From NCBI RefSeq assembly GCF_037300705.1, contig NZ_CP147776.1:992001-1056000 (forward strand): a stretch of 64,000 nt of DNA, in the 5' to 3' direction. Below, in pieces: positions 9,041 through 18,241 of the stretch. A program made the position numbers and the translations under genes. Origin of the DNA: Massilia sp. W12 (GTDB lineage: Bacteria; Pseudomonadota; Gammaproteobacteria; Burkholderiales; Burkholderiaceae_D). Each line of letters starts with the position of its first letter. Position 1 is the stretch's first letter. Below the pieces are notes generated by a model. It was not told the origin of the DNA, ran no database searches, and saw nothing but the letters and a program-made list of their open reading frames with translations.

Positions 9041-10156
9041 TTAAGCAGCCAGTACTTTACCGTTGCGCACAAAAGGCAGTTTGACCACGCTTGCAGCCAG
9101 TTTTTTATCGCGGATCGCCACATGCACCGTATCGCCGATTTGCACGCTCATCGGCAGGCGCGCCAGGGCGATCGCGACTTGCATGGTCGGGCTGAACGTG
9201 CCGCTGGTGATTTCGCCGACGCTGCCGTCAGCGCAATGCACTTGCTGGTGGGCGCGCAACACGCCGCCGGATTCGCGCAGCAAAAGGCCGAGGAATTGGG
9301 CTTGCTGCCCCCTGGCTTGCAAGGCCGCTTTGCCGATGAAATCACGCTCAGATTGCAGATCGACCGTCCAGGCCAGGCCGGCGTCGAGCGGATTGGTGTC
9401 AGTGTTCATGTCCTGGCCGTACAGATTCATGCCGGCTTCCAGACGCAAAGTGTCGCGTGCGCCCAAACCTGCCGGCGCGACGCCGGCGGCTTCCAGCGCT
9501 TGCCACAGGGCCGCAGCTTGTTCCGCCGCCACGCCCAGCTCAAAGCCATCCTCGCCGGTGTAACCGGTGCGCGCCACCATCACTTCGCCAAATGCGGTGT
9601 CGGGCACGAGCACGGCGTTGAAAGGTTTCATGTCAGCGGAAGGGGCCTGGGTTTGCGGCAGCACTTGCCAGACTTTGGCGCGCGCATTCGGGCCTTGCAC
9701 AGCGATCAAGGCCAGTGGTTGATTGGCGCTGCGCCGTTCGGTAATGGTGAGATTGGCGCCGCTGGCTTCGTTTTGCTGGCGGATCCAGGCGATATCGCCT
9801 TCGGCGGTGCCGGCGTTGACCACCAGGCGGAACCAATCTTCACGGAAGAAATAGACGATCAGATCATCAATTACGCCGCCGGCTTCATTCAGCATGCAGG
9901 AATACAGGGCTTTGCCGGGGACTTGCAGTTTAGCCACATTATTGGCCAGCAGACGGGACAGGAAAGGGCGCACATTTGCGCCTTCGAGATCCACCACACA
10001 CATATGCGCCACATCGAACATGCCGCAATCTTTGCGCACCGCGTGATGTTCCTGAATTTGCGAGCCATAGTTGACTGGCATGTCCCAACCACCGAAATCG
10101 ACCATGCGCGCGCCGCGCTCACGATGGACAGAATTGAGTGGAGTTTTTTGCGTCAT
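9041..10156 (-). CDS. gcvT: Aminomethyltransferase, T protein
   Basis: Transfers the methylene group from aminomethyl-GcvH to tetrahydrofolate, releasing ammonia. At 371 residues it has the family length. Recognisable blocks are [13 protein letters not shown] (residues 18-30), [16 protein letters not shown] (from residue 37), and [11 protein letters not shown] near residue 198, the folate site region. It is the first gene of the operon, so the riboswitch in its leader controls the whole unit. Confidence 0.97.
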   Translation of the reverse strand: MTQKTPLNSVHRERGARMVDFGGWDMPVNYGSQIQEHHAVRKDCGMFDVAHMCVVDLEGANVRPFLSRLLANNVAKLQVPGKALYSCMLNEAGGVIDDLIVYFFREDWFRLVVNAGTAEGDIAWIRQQNEASGANLTITERRSANQPLALIAVQGPNARAKVWQVLPQTQAPSADMKPFNAVLVPDTAFGEVMVARTGYTGEDGFELGVAAEQAAALWQALEAAGVAPAGLGARDTLRLEAGMNLYGQDMNTDTNPLDAGLAWTVDLQSERDFIGKAALQARGQQAQFLGLLLRESGGVLRAHQQVHCADGSVGEITSGTFSPTMQVAIALARLPMSVQIGDTVHVAIRDKKLAASVVKLPFVRNGKVLAA

Positions 10157-10384
10157 GGAAAGACCTCATCACCAAGTTTGAAATAGGGGATGGCAGACGC
10201 TGGAGTCTGGCGGGGATGGATAATCGTAGCGAAAAATCAGCAGGTCGAGGTAAGATTTTACCGGCTTTGCAGTATCAATAGTGGCGCTATTGATCAAAAA
10301 GGCGGTGGAATATGGCCCGGCTTGCTGGTTTTGCAGTAGATTTTGTCTATTCCCGGCAGGCTCCCTGGTTCGCTCTGCCAACTG

Positions 10385-10590
10385 TACCCCTCTGTCCTTG
10401 ATACCTGAAAGATTACGGGTTGCCCCGTGCGCCCCTTCGGTGGAACCCGCCGTGTGTTGCGGCGTACTCGCTCTCCAGAGTTTGGTTGATGACAGCATAC
10501 GCTGCGCGAACCTCCCGTCCAGTCCTTTTGCCTGAGAGTTTTTGGGTGATGCCCCTTCGGCGGCAGATTTTCCTGCGCTCTCCTGGATGG
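10385..10590 (-). promoter_or_regulatory. Tandem glycine riboswitch upstream of gcvT
   Basis: Read on the minus strand there are two consecutive aptamers. Aptamer 1 spans about 10588-10517, with P1 bases TCCAG/CTGGA, GGAGAG near its 5' end and the conserved CTCTCAGGCAAAAGGAC core. Aptamer 2 spans about 10480-10389, with P1 CTCTG/CAGAG, a second GGAGAGC and the core variant CTTTCAGGTATCAAGGAC. Both contain a CCGAAGGGGC element. This is the classical arrangement that senses glycine and switches on the cleavage operon. About 230 bases separate it from the gcvT start, and I could not define the expression platform. Confidence 0.95.
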
Positions 10591-10598
10591 GAACCCGC

Positions 10599-10627
10599 AA
10601 TATAGGGGTAGTTTGGCGCGCTGTCAA
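10599..10627 (-). promoter_or_regulatory. Promoter of the gcvTHP operon
   Basis: On the minus strand, consensus TTGACA (10627-10622) and TATATT (10604-10599) are separated by 17 bases. The expected start near 10592 falls exactly at the 5' edge of the first aptamer, supporting both calls. Confidence 0.85.
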
Positions 10628-11200
10628 ATATTTACCATCTCTGTGCCGGATTCGGCGCGGATGATGTCATTCAAAGCGCTTTATTGCTGCAGATGCACAT
10701 AAGATAAATGCTTTTTTGGTAAGATGCTAGAGCATGCATCTATGTTTTTTGCCTGAATTTTGTGCGATACTTGCATGGCAATCTGCACAGCCTGTGGGAA
10801 GTTTATGCGGCAGGCGCTTGTTACAATTTGGGTGTTGCCTCATGGAAATTTTATGCCACAATACGGTATGAAAGTTGCCGTAAGGAAATGCGGTGTGCCG
10901 AAACAGACCAGCCCAGAAACAAGAAAATAAGCGCTGCCTGCGGTCCTTTGCACATCATTCCGTAACCTGACTGAACAAGTATGCGTTTGCGCGCATGCTG
11001 CCGCGCCTCACAGAGGTTTGGCGGTTCAATTCAGGGCCATCAGTTTATCTAGTGGGGCAACCGGAGTCTGCGTCGCTGAGCGGATGCGCACATCAATAAG
11101 AGTCAAGGCCGGCCGTGCATGTTTGCGACTGAGCACATTGACTCAATACAAGAGTGCGAGAAATCGCGCAGCCGGAATATACAATCAGGTGGGTAATGCC
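10628..11200. other. Intergenic region between gcv promoter and DUF1631 gene
   Basis: About 570 bases without a convincing gene. A 67-codon open frame at 10762-10965 lacks a ribosome site and has no family character. The reading frame of the downstream DUF1631 gene stays open back to 11018, but the upstream part has low-quality coding character. I found no clear promoter here by eye. Confidence 0.5.
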
Positions 11201-13681
11201 ATGGTCGAGAATTTTGTCGCAAGCAAGCAGGCTGTCAAACCGCGCCCCCCGTCGCGCCAGACGGAGGTATTGCAAAGCCTGATTCCGGTCAGCGCACGCG
11301 CTGTCAATGAGCTGTACGCCCCTTTTGTCGCCCGTCTGTGCGAAGCCATGATGCAATGCGCCGAAAAAGGCGCTGACGCCAAAACCACCAACTTCTGTTT
11401 CCGCGCCAATAATCTGCTGAAAGCCAAGGGCACTGCCTATCTGGGGCTGGTGTTGCAAACCCTGGGCGGTTTGTTGCTGCAGGAAGTCGGGGTGCTGGAA
11501 CATGGCGTCAAGGCGCGCGCGCCGGTCAAGCTGAGCGGCGGCCTGTCGCTGGTGTCTTACGATGAGATGGAATCCAAGGTCATGCTATCGAGCCTGGCGC
11601 GGCCTTTTGAAATCCGCCATGTCGATCAATTGGCCGCCCTGAATATCCGCCTGGCCTTCCTGCTGGAGCGCGACCAGATCAGCAACGCGCAAAATCCTTT
11701 CCGCCCCGACATTTTCCTGGCTGCCTTCCAGCAAGCCTGGTCGAGTTTCGATGAGGAACTCAACGCCGACCAGATGTTGCTGCCGTTTTTGACTGAAGAT
11801 AATTTCATTGATCTGGGGCCGGTGTATCAAGCCTTGAACAATGTTTTGAAATCGCGCGCGATTTTGCCCGGCGCCGTGGACGCCCGGCGCGGCAAAAGCG
11901 TGGATATGGCGGATCCGCATCCTACCGTGGCGCCCTTGCCGCCTTCGGCCTTTGCGCCGGATCCTGAGGCGATTCCGCCTTTGCAATTGTCGCAACAGCT
12001 GCGCCGCCTGTTCGAGCGCAGCGAGGCATATGGCAGCCCGTGGAGCGCCGGCCAGAATGGCCCCGCACATGGCGCGCCGTCGTTTGGCAATTTCGCTCCC
12101 GGCGGCAGCGCCGGTGCGGCGTATCAGGCTGCGGGGGCGGGTGCGGCTGAAGGCGCGGGCGCGCAGCAAGCCGCGCCTGAAGCTGGCGCCGGCGGCAGCG
12201 GCGGCGACTTCGTGCCGGATTTGTCGGCGATTCATGACTTTGGCATGAATTCTGCGCAGTCCAGCAAGCAGTTGTTCAGCTTCCTTGCCGATTTACAGCA
12301 AAAAGTGTTCAGCAATGGCGGCGCCTCGATGCTGCAGCAACAGGCGCATGCCGCGCAGCACAGCGTTGGCGGTGCTGCACAAGGCGTGGCGCAGGGCGCC
12401 GGCGCACTTGGCGCACCCGCCGAACTTGACGCGCAGGCGCAACAGCTGATGCATCTGCCCATGGTCAAGCAGCAAGCGCCAAAAGGCGCTTTGACCCGGA
12501 TTGATGAAACCACCATCGACTTGCTGGCCAAGATCTTTGAAACGGTGTTCCGTGATCCTGCGATTCCGCTGGAAATCAAAGAACTGGTTGGCGTATTGCA
12601 GATTCCGGTGCTCAAAGCCGCCTTGATGGACAAGGAATTCTTCTACCAGGAAGAACACCCGGCGCGCCGTCTGATCGAATTGTTGACCCAGATCTCGATT
12701 GGCTGGGAACAGCGTCAAGGCCGTAAAGATCCGATGTATCAGGCGCTGCAACGCAGCCTGGACCGTATCCAGCGCGAAACCGATGTCCAGACTTCGCACT
12801 TCTCGGAAGCGGTGAATGAGCTGGAAAGCTTGATCCGTGAAGATGAGCAGGCTACGGAAACCGCCATCGCCGCCCCGATTTCCGCTGCCTTGCGTCAGGA
12901 AAAACTGGTGCAGGCCAACAAGACCGCACGCAATGAAGTGGAAATGCGCATTGGCACCGGCGAGGTGGTGGCGTTTGTCGAAACCTTCCTGGAAAACAAA
13001 TGGGTGAATGTGCTGACCATCGCCTACAGCGTGCAGGATGAAAAGCCGGAAGCGGTCAAGAGCGCTGTCAAGACCATGGATGACCTGATCTGGAGCGTCA
13101 AACCCAAGATCACCGCGCAAGAGCGTAAAGAATTGATTGGTAAATTGCCGACCATGCTGGCGATGCTCAATAAATGGCTGAATGTGGTGAAGTGGGATGA
13201 TGCCGAGCGCCTGCAGTTTTTTGCCGAATTGGCCGAAACCCATGCCTCGATTGTGCGCGCGCCACTCGAATTGACGCCGGAGCGCCAGCTCGAAATCGCG
13301 GTTTCTGTGGCCAAGCAGGCCGCCGAGCGGCGTATGCAGCGCGCTGCGCTCAAGCAGGAAGATGAAGAAACCGTTTATGACGAGTCGAATGAAACGGTGG
13401 AACGTTTGCAGCGCGGCATGTGGCTTGAATTCGCCGCCAAGGAAAACGGCGGCGTGGTGCGCCGGCTCAAGCTGGCCTGGATCAGCCCTTTGCGCAGCCT
13501 GTTTATTTTCTCTGCCGGCCAGCGTCAGGAAAGCTTCTCGCTGTCGGCGGAACAACTGGCGCAGCATTTCCGCGATAAAACCGTGCATGTCCTGCGCACC
13601 GGCGGTGTGGTGACCTCTGCGCTGACCAAGGCCTTGGGCGGCAATCCGGTCAATGATGAGGCTGTGCAGCAGTTTGCTTAA
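11201..13681 (+). CDS. DUF1631 family protein
   Basis: An 826-residue cytoplasmic protein of unknown function, typical of Burkholderiales and some Gammaproteobacteria. The start at MVENFVASK was preferred to an ATG 183 bases upstream because the conserved region begins at once (L-Q-S-L-I-P-V-S-A-R-A-V-N-E-L-Y). A low-complexity Ala/Gly/Pro-rich linker spans about residues 300-430, splitting a helical N-terminal part from the DUF1631 core. The C-terminal 120 residues (W-L-E-F ... L-A-W-I-S-P-L-R-S-L-F-I-F) form the beta-rich block seen at the end of this family, which resembles a PilZ-type barrel. No catalytic motif is evident. Members are sometimes misannotated as thymidine phosphorylase. A terminator follows directly. 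Confidence 0.85.
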   Translation: MVENFVASKQAVKPRPPSRQTEVLQSLIPVSARAVNELYAPFVARLCEAMMQCAEKGADAKTTNFCFRANNLLKAKGTAYLGLVLQTLGGLLLQEVGVLEHGVKARAPVKLSGGLSLVSYDEMESKVMLSSLARPFEIRHVDQLAALNIRLAFLLERDQISNAQNPFRPDIFLAAFQQAWSSFDEELNADQMLLPFLTEDNFIDLGPVYQALNNVLKSRAILPGAVDARRGKSVDMADPHPTVAPLPPSAFAPDPEAIPPLQLSQQLRRLFERSEAYGSPWSAGQNGPAHGAPSFGNFAPGGSAGAAYQAAGAGAAEGAGAQQAAPEAGAGGSGGDFVPDLSAIHDFGMNSAQSSKQLFSFLADLQQKVFSNGGASMLQQQAHAAQHSVGGAAQGVAQGAGALGAPAELDAQAQQLMHLPMVKQQAPKGALTRIDETTIDLLAKIFETVFRDPAIPLEIKELVGVLQIPVLKAALMDKEFFYQEEHPARRLIELLTQISIGWEQRQGRKDPMYQALQRSLDRIQRETDVQTSHFSEAVNELESLIREDEQATETAIAAPISAALRQEKLVQANKTARNEVEMRIGTGEVVAFVETFLENKWVNVLTIAYSVQDEKPEAVKSAVKTMDDLIWSVKPKITAQERKELIGKLPTMLAMLNKWLNVVKWDDAERLQFFAELAETHASIVRAPLELTPERQLEIAVSVAKQAAERRMQRAALKQEDEETVYDESNETVERLQRGMWLEFAAKENGGVVRRLKLAWISPLRSLFIFSAGQRQESFSLSAEQLAQHFRDKTVHVLRTGGVVTSALTKALGGNPVNDEAVQQFA

Positions 13682-13696
13682 ATTTTCATGCGTCAG

Positions 13697-13729
13697 ATAA
13701 CGGCAGCTGAGGCTGCCGTTATTTTTTTG
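13697..13729 (+). terminator. Terminator after DUF1631 gene
   Basis: An 11-base stem ATAACGGCAGC/GCTGCCGTTAT with a TGAG loop runs into seven T residues, 15 bases after the DUF1631 stop codon. Confidence 0.92.
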
Positions 13730-13807
13730 CAGTCAGCCGGAATGCGCCCGTTTCGCGCACACTCTGGCACAATGCAAAACACCACTCCCTGCCAGTTGGA
13801 GCAAGCT

Positions 13808-14746
13808 ATGTCGCAACATGAATTCGCTTTTCTTTCGCACATGCCGTTCGCCTCTTGCGCCATGCGCACAGCGCAGACCGGCTTGCCGTTTTGCATCGCC
13901 GGCCTGGCCTGGGATGGCGCTGTCACCAACCGTCCGGGAGCGCGTTTCGGCCCGCAAGCGATACGCAGCGCTTCGCATATGTTGTGCGATGCAATACATC
14001 CGTTTTTCGATGTCGGTTTGCAAGGTTTTGTCGCGGATGCCGGCGACTTGCGCTTGCCGAATACTTCCCTGAGCGAATTCCGCGCCGCGCTCGAAGCGCA
14101 AGCGCCGGCCCTGTTGGCCAAGCATCATATGGTTTGGCTGGGCGGCGATCATTCGGTCACGCTTTCATTGCTGCGCGCTTTGTATAAAAAGCATGGCCGG
14201 TTGGCGGTGCTGCATTTTGATGCGCATTGCGATACATGGACAGATCATTTTGGCGAACCTTCCGGCCATGGCACCTGGGTCTATGAAGCGCTGCAGGAAG
14301 GCTTGCTGGCGCCGCAAGCCACCATGCAGATCGGCATCCGTTCTTCCGGCGAGCGCGCCGCGCGTGAGTACGTCAACAGCGTCGGCGGCAGAGTATTTAC
14401 GGCGCGCGAATTGCGCGGCCTGGAAAGCCCGGCGCAATTGCAAGGCGTGATTCAGGAAATCCGCCAACGTGTGCAAGCCCAGGGCTTGCCGCTGTACCTG
14501 AGTTTGGATATCGATTGCCTGGACCCCGCCTTTGCGCCCGGCACCGGCACGCCGGAACCGGGTGGCTTAAGCACGAATCAAGTCTTGAGCCTGCTGGAGG
14601 AATTGGCTGATCTGCCGTGGTGCGGCATGGATTGCGTGGAAGTCGCGCCGCCTTATGATCACGCTGAATTGACTTCCCAGGCCGCAGCCGCCTTTGTCTG
14701 GACATATCTGGCGGGGCGCATCAGCCATATGCGTGGTCACAGGTGA
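13808..14746 (+). CDS. speB: Agmatinase (ureohydrolase family)
   Basis: Hydrolyses agmatine to putrescine and urea; a related guanidino substrate is possible. Manganese-binding ureohydrolase motifs are all present: G-G-D-H-S near residue 116, H-F-D-A-H-C-D-T near 138, and S-L-D-I-D-C-L-D-P-A-F-A-P-G near 235 followed by T-G-T-P-E-P-G-G. The start MSQHEFAFLS follows a GGAG box and gives 312 residues, the family length. The stop lies three bases before the start of a PuuB-like oxidase, and the pair is probably co-transcribed, which supports polyamine metabolism over other guanidino substrates. Confidence 0.88.
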   Translation: MSQHEFAFLSHMPFASCAMRTAQTGLPFCIAGLAWDGAVTNRPGARFGPQAIRSASHMLCDAIHPFFDVGLQGFVADAGDLRLPNTSLSEFRAALEAQAPALLAKHHMVWLGGDHSVTLSLLRALYKKHGRLAVLHFDAHCDTWTDHFGEPSGHGTWVYEALQEGLLAPQATMQIGIRSSGERAAREYVNSVGGRVFTARELRGLESPAQLQGVIQEIRQRVQAQGLPLYLSLDIDCLDPAFAPGTGTPEPGGLSTNQVLSLLEELADLPWCGMDCVEVAPPYDHAELTSQAAAAFVWTYLAGRISHMRGHR

Positions 14747-14749
14747 TCT

Positions 14750-16048
14750 ATGTTGCTCGATAAAGAAGCCGCATTAACAGAAAAATCCTGGTATGAAGCC
14801 AGCGTGCAACGCGCGCCTGCACTGCCGCCTTTGCAGGAAAGGCAGCAGGTCGATGTGTGCGTGGTTGGCGGCGGTTATGCCGGCCTGGCCAGCGCCTTGC
14901 ATCTGGCGCAACGCGGCTACAGCGTGACGCTGCTGGAAGCGCGCCGTGTGGGCTGGGGCGCCTCCGGCAGAAACGGCGGCCAGGCGATTGTCGGTTATGC
15001 CAGCGATGACGCGATTTTGCAGCAGTTTTCCGGCGAAGATGCGCGGCGCGCCTGGATGATCAGCGTCGAAGCCATGGAATTGCTGCGCGCCACAATCGCG
15101 CAATATCAAATCGCATGCGACTACACGCCAGGTTATCTGAGTCTGGCGGTGAATGCCAAAAAAGCGCGCCGTTTATTTGACTGGTGCGATGAATTGGAAC
15201 GCCGTTTTGACTATCGCATGCAAAAAATCCCGGCGCAGGATGTTTCACAATGGATTGCCAGCAAGCGTTTTCACGCCGGCGCCTATGATCCGCTGTCCGG
15301 TCATTTGCATCCGCTCAAATATTGCCTGGGACTGGCGCAGGCGGCGCAGCAGCATGGCGTGAAAATTTACGAAAACTGTGCGGTCAACAGCATGCAGCAA
15401 GGCCAGCGCGTCTTGCTGCGCACCGCACAGGGGGAAGTCAGCGCAAGTTTTGTGGTGTTGGCCGGGAATGTGTATCTGGATCAGTTTTCGCCTGCGCTGG
15501 CGCCGGGTTTGCAAAGCCGCATCATGCCGGTCGGCACTTATATCATCGCCAGCGAAGCCATGACACAGGAGCGCGCAGATGCCTTGATCGCCAAGCGTGC
15601 GGCGGTCTGCGACACCAATTTTGTGCTGGACTACTTCCGCCCCACCGCTGACCACAGAATGTTATTCGGCGGGCGCGTCAGCTACAGCACCGCGACGCCA
15701 ATGAATCTGGCCGCCAGCATGCGCGCGCGTATGCTGGAAGTGTTTCCGCAATTATCTGATCTGCAAGTTCCCTGGGCCTGGGGCGGCTTTGTTGACATCA
15801 CAGTCAACCGGGCGCCGGATTTTGGCCGCCTGGCGCCGAATATTTATTACCTGCAAGGTTTTTCCGGCCACGGTCTGGCTTTGAGCGGTATGGCCGGCAA
15901 GTTGTGCGCGCAGGCGATTGCCGGCCAGGCGGAGCGTTTTGATTTACTGGCGCGCATCCGCCATCTGCCATTTCCGGGCGGGCGCATGATGCGCACCCCG
16001 GCCCTGGTTTTGGGCATGGCATGGTATCGTCTCTTGGATTTGCTGTAA
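14750..16048 (+). CDS. FAD-dependent amine oxidoreductase (PuuB/OrdL-like)
   Basis: A DAO-family flavoprotein of 432 residues. The N-terminal dinucleotide motif V-C-V-V-G-G-G-Y-A-G-L-A-S-A lies at residues 36-49. Conserved W-G-A-S-G-R-N-G-G-Q follows near residue 68, and the C-terminal FAD-binding part contains G-F-S-G-H-G-L-A-L-S-G. These are the hallmarks of gamma-glutamylputrescine oxidase and close relatives. It starts three bases after the agmatinase stop, suggesting that agmatine is turned into putrescine and then oxidised. The other enzymes of the gamma-glutamylated pathway are not in the window, so the exact amine is uncertain. Confidence 0.8.
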   Translation: MLLDKEAALTEKSWYEASVQRAPALPPLQERQQVDVCVVGGGYAGLASALHLAQRGYSVTLLEARRVGWGASGRNGGQAIVGYASDDAILQQFSGEDARRAWMISVEAMELLRATIAQYQIACDYTPGYLSLAVNAKKARRLFDWCDELERRFDYRMQKIPAQDVSQWIASKRFHAGAYDPLSGHLHPLKYCLGLAQAAQQHGVKIYENCAVNSMQQGQRVLLRTAQGEVSASFVVLAGNVYLDQFSPALAPGLQSRIMPVGTYIIASEAMTQERADALIAKRAAVCDTNFVLDYFRPTADHRMLFGGRVSYSTATPMNLAASMRARMLEVFPQLSDLQVPWAWGGFVDITVNRAPDFGRLAPNIYYLQGFSGHGLALSGMAGKLCAQAIAGQAERFDLLARIRHLPFPGGRMMRTPALVLGMAWYRLLDLL

Positions 16049-16160
16049 TTTTTGACCGTCTGCCGGATTTGCGCATTCTGCTGCCAAGCAGCATAATGCA
16101 ACTTGCAACAGCCTTGGATGTGGTTTCTTTATTTTTTACTGTCAAGTCAGGCAGAAGAGC

Positions 16161-16484
16161 ATGATTGAAAACAGGCAAACCCCGCGCAAGGTGCTGCGGG
16201 TCAAAACAAATTTTGCGATAGACGGTGCGCATCCCATGGTGGTGCGCTCTATGGATGTGGGAGCAAACGGGATGGCGCTGAGCTGCCCGGTGCAGATACC
16301 TGCCGGCGCGAATTGTTTTGTGGCGTTTGAAATGTTTTTTAATGGTAAAACCTATGCAGTCTCCTCGCGCGCCAAGGTGATGTACTGCATTTACAGCAGT
16401 CACGACGGGTTTAAAGTCGGCTTGCAATTCCAGAATATTGACTTGCAAAGCTCAAGCGCCATTGCGCGCTATATGGAAGCTTGA
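16161..16484 (+). CDS. PilZ domain protein
   Basis: A 107-residue single-domain protein. The cyclic-di-GMP-binding elements are R-Q-T-P-R-K-V-L-R near residues 5-13 (the RxxxR switch) and D-V-G-A-N-G-M near residues 35-41 (the D/NxSxxG motif, with Ala replacing Ser). The remaining beta strands fit the PilZ barrel. It is likely an adaptor that reports c-di-GMP to motility or secretion machinery. It precedes an orphan fliD-like gene, which is suggestive. The Ser-to-Ala change may weaken ligand binding. Confidence 0.85.
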   Translation: MIENRQTPRKVLRVKTNFAIDGAHPMVVRSMDVGANGMALSCPVQIPAGANCFVAFEMFFNGKTYAVSSRAKVMYCIYSSHDGFKVGLQFQNIDLQSSSAIARYMEA

Positions 16485-16597
16485 CGCGCCTCATACTGCT
16501 TGCGGCGCAATTGCAAGCAACTGTCTTTTCCGCATCCGGCTGCTAAACTGAAGGCAGCCCGGCTTGCTGCCGCTGCTTGTCTCAGTTCAGGATTGCC

Positions 16598-18037
16598 ATG
16601 GTCGCCAATATCAACAATACCGCAGTGATGAACAGTTTGAGCGCTTCCAGCGTCTCATCGGGCGGCGCTGCGGCCAGTTCGGCCAGCCTGGGCGCTTCCA
16701 GCAGTCCCACCAGTGTTTCCCCTGAAGTGTTGGCTCGCATCTCGCGCACCCTGGCGGCGCAAAGCGCGCAAGCCCCGAAACTGAATGCCGCCCTGAATCA
16801 AGATCGCGCCAAACTCTCCGGCTTGGGGCAGTTGCAAAGCGCGCTCTCCGGTTTGCAGGACGTGTTGCAAGGGGTGCGCGGCGAGGGCTTGTCCACCAGC
16901 GCGGTCAGTGGCAACAGCAAGGTGTTAAATGCGCTCGGTTCGGCCAAGGCGACTGCCGGCACGTATGCGGTGCAAGTCAGGCAGCTGGCGCAAGGCCAGG
17001 TGTTGCAGAGCAAAACGGTGAAGGATGCCGATTTGGCCCTGGCGGCTGATGTGCCGACCCAGATCCGGTTTGAATTGGGCAGCAGCACAAACGGGGTTTT
17101 CAAAGCCGGTAAGGAAAACAAGAGCATTACCATCAATCCGACCGGATCAAGCTTGTCATCAATTGTGCAAAGCATTAATGACGCCAATTTCGGCGTGAAA
17201 GCATCAGTCGTTAAAGTCGGCGCCAGTTTTGCACTGTCCCTGGCCAGCCCCAGCGGCAGCAAAAATGAATTGAAAATCAGCGTCACGGGTGATTCCAATC
17301 TGCAAAAACTGCTGGCATATGATCCGAATGGGGCCAAAGCGCTGACCGAAACCGTGCAGGCGCAGGATGCCAAGCTGAGTGTGAATGGCAAAGAATTCAC
17401 CAGCAGCAGCAATACCGTCAGCGATGCGGTGCAGGGCGTCAGCCTGAAGCTTGTCGCCAAGGGGCAGACAGATGTGGTGGTCAGCCGCGATAATCAGCAA
17501 GTGATTAAAAACGTCAACAATCTGGTCAGCAGTTTCAACAGCCTGAACGCCAAAGTGCGCAGCCTGCAGCAAAACGAGTTGAAAAATGAACGCGCGCCGG
17601 GCCTGGTGCAAGATCAATTATTGCGCGTCCTGAAAACCGCCAGTGTGACCGGCAGCGATGGCTTTTCCCTGACGCTGGATAAAATCGGCATCAGCGTGCA
17701 AAAAAACGGCGATTTGCAGGTTGATCAGGAAAAGCTCAAAAACGCCGTGAATGCCGATCCCGCCGCTGTGGCGCAATTATTCACCAGCAGCAATTCCGGC
17801 CTGGCAGAGTCGCTCGACGGCCAGATTAAAGCCTTGACCGGCAATGGCGGCAGCATCAGCCGTGACCTCAGTAATATCAGCAAAAACATCAGCAGCTTGA
17901 ATCAAAAGAAAGACAGCCTGAGCAAAGCGCTGGCCTTGCAGGCGAATATGCTGGCGCGCCAATACAGCCAGCAAAGCGGGGTTCTCGGCGATGGAGGGCA
18001 GACCCGTCCCGGCAATCTGTTCGACATTCTGGGCTGA
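16598..18037 (+). CDS. fliD: Flagellar hook-associated protein 2 (FliD-like)
   Basis: A 479-residue filament-cap-like protein. An N-terminal Ser/Ala-rich segment precedes the FliD_N coiled region (residues 45-130, with A-T-A-G-T-Y-A-V-Q-V-R-Q-L-A-Q near 125). FliD_C follows (residues 250-460), with V-N-N-L-V-S-S-F-N-S-L-N and a C-terminal coiled coil L-N-Q-K-K-D-S-L-S-K-A-L. The ATG at MVANINNTAV was chosen over an upstream TTG. The gene is isolated from fliC, fliS and other flagellar genes, so it may be a second copy or serve an alternative filament. The c-di-GMP-binding PilZ gene lies just upstream. Confidence 0.78.
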   Translation: MVANINNTAVMNSLSASSVSSGGAAASSASLGASSSPTSVSPEVLARISRTLAAQSAQAPKLNAALNQDRAKLSGLGQLQSALSGLQDVLQGVRGEGLSTSAVSGNSKVLNALGSAKATAGTYAVQVRQLAQGQVLQSKTVKDADLALAADVPTQIRFELGSSTNGVFKAGKENKSITINPTGSSLSSIVQSINDANFGVKASVVKVGASFALSLASPSGSKNELKISVTGDSNLQKLLAYDPNGAKALTETVQAQDAKLSVNGKEFTSSSNTVSDAVQGVSLKLVAKGQTDVVVSRDNQQVIKNVNNLVSSFNSLNAKVRSLQQNELKNERAPGLVQDQLLRVLKTASVTGSDGFSLTLDKIGISVQKNGDLQVDQEKLKNAVNADPAAVAQLFTSSNSGLAESLDGQIKALTGNGGSISRDLSNISKNISSLNQKKDSLSKALALQANMLARQYSQQSGVLGDGGQTRPGNLFDILG

Positions 18038-18241
18038 GCTGAATTATTTCCGTGTAGAAATATTATTTGGCCGCATTGCCATAAAAGCTTCTCTTTTTTT
18101 CATATTCCCCGATAAAGACAGCGCTTTTTTACAGCATTGCGCGTGTTCTCCATATTTTTTCCCATTTGTGGGCGTAGAATCCTGTCTGATTCGCCAATAA
18201 CCGGGCTGGTGCGCCAGCCATTTTCATGTGGAGCCAAGTCC

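Noticed and set aside
8912-10186. A 424-codon plus-strand frame across gcvT
   Set aside because: Mirror frame of gcvT, with low-complexity His/Ala/Gln sequence and no ribosome site.
10762-10965. 67-codon frame upstream of DUF1631
   Set aside because: No ribosome site and no domain; Cys/Tyr/Trp content is unlike local genes.
12293-13588. A 431-codon minus-strand frame across DUF1631
   Set aside because: Shadow of the DUF1631 gene; Phe/His/Gln-rich and featureless.
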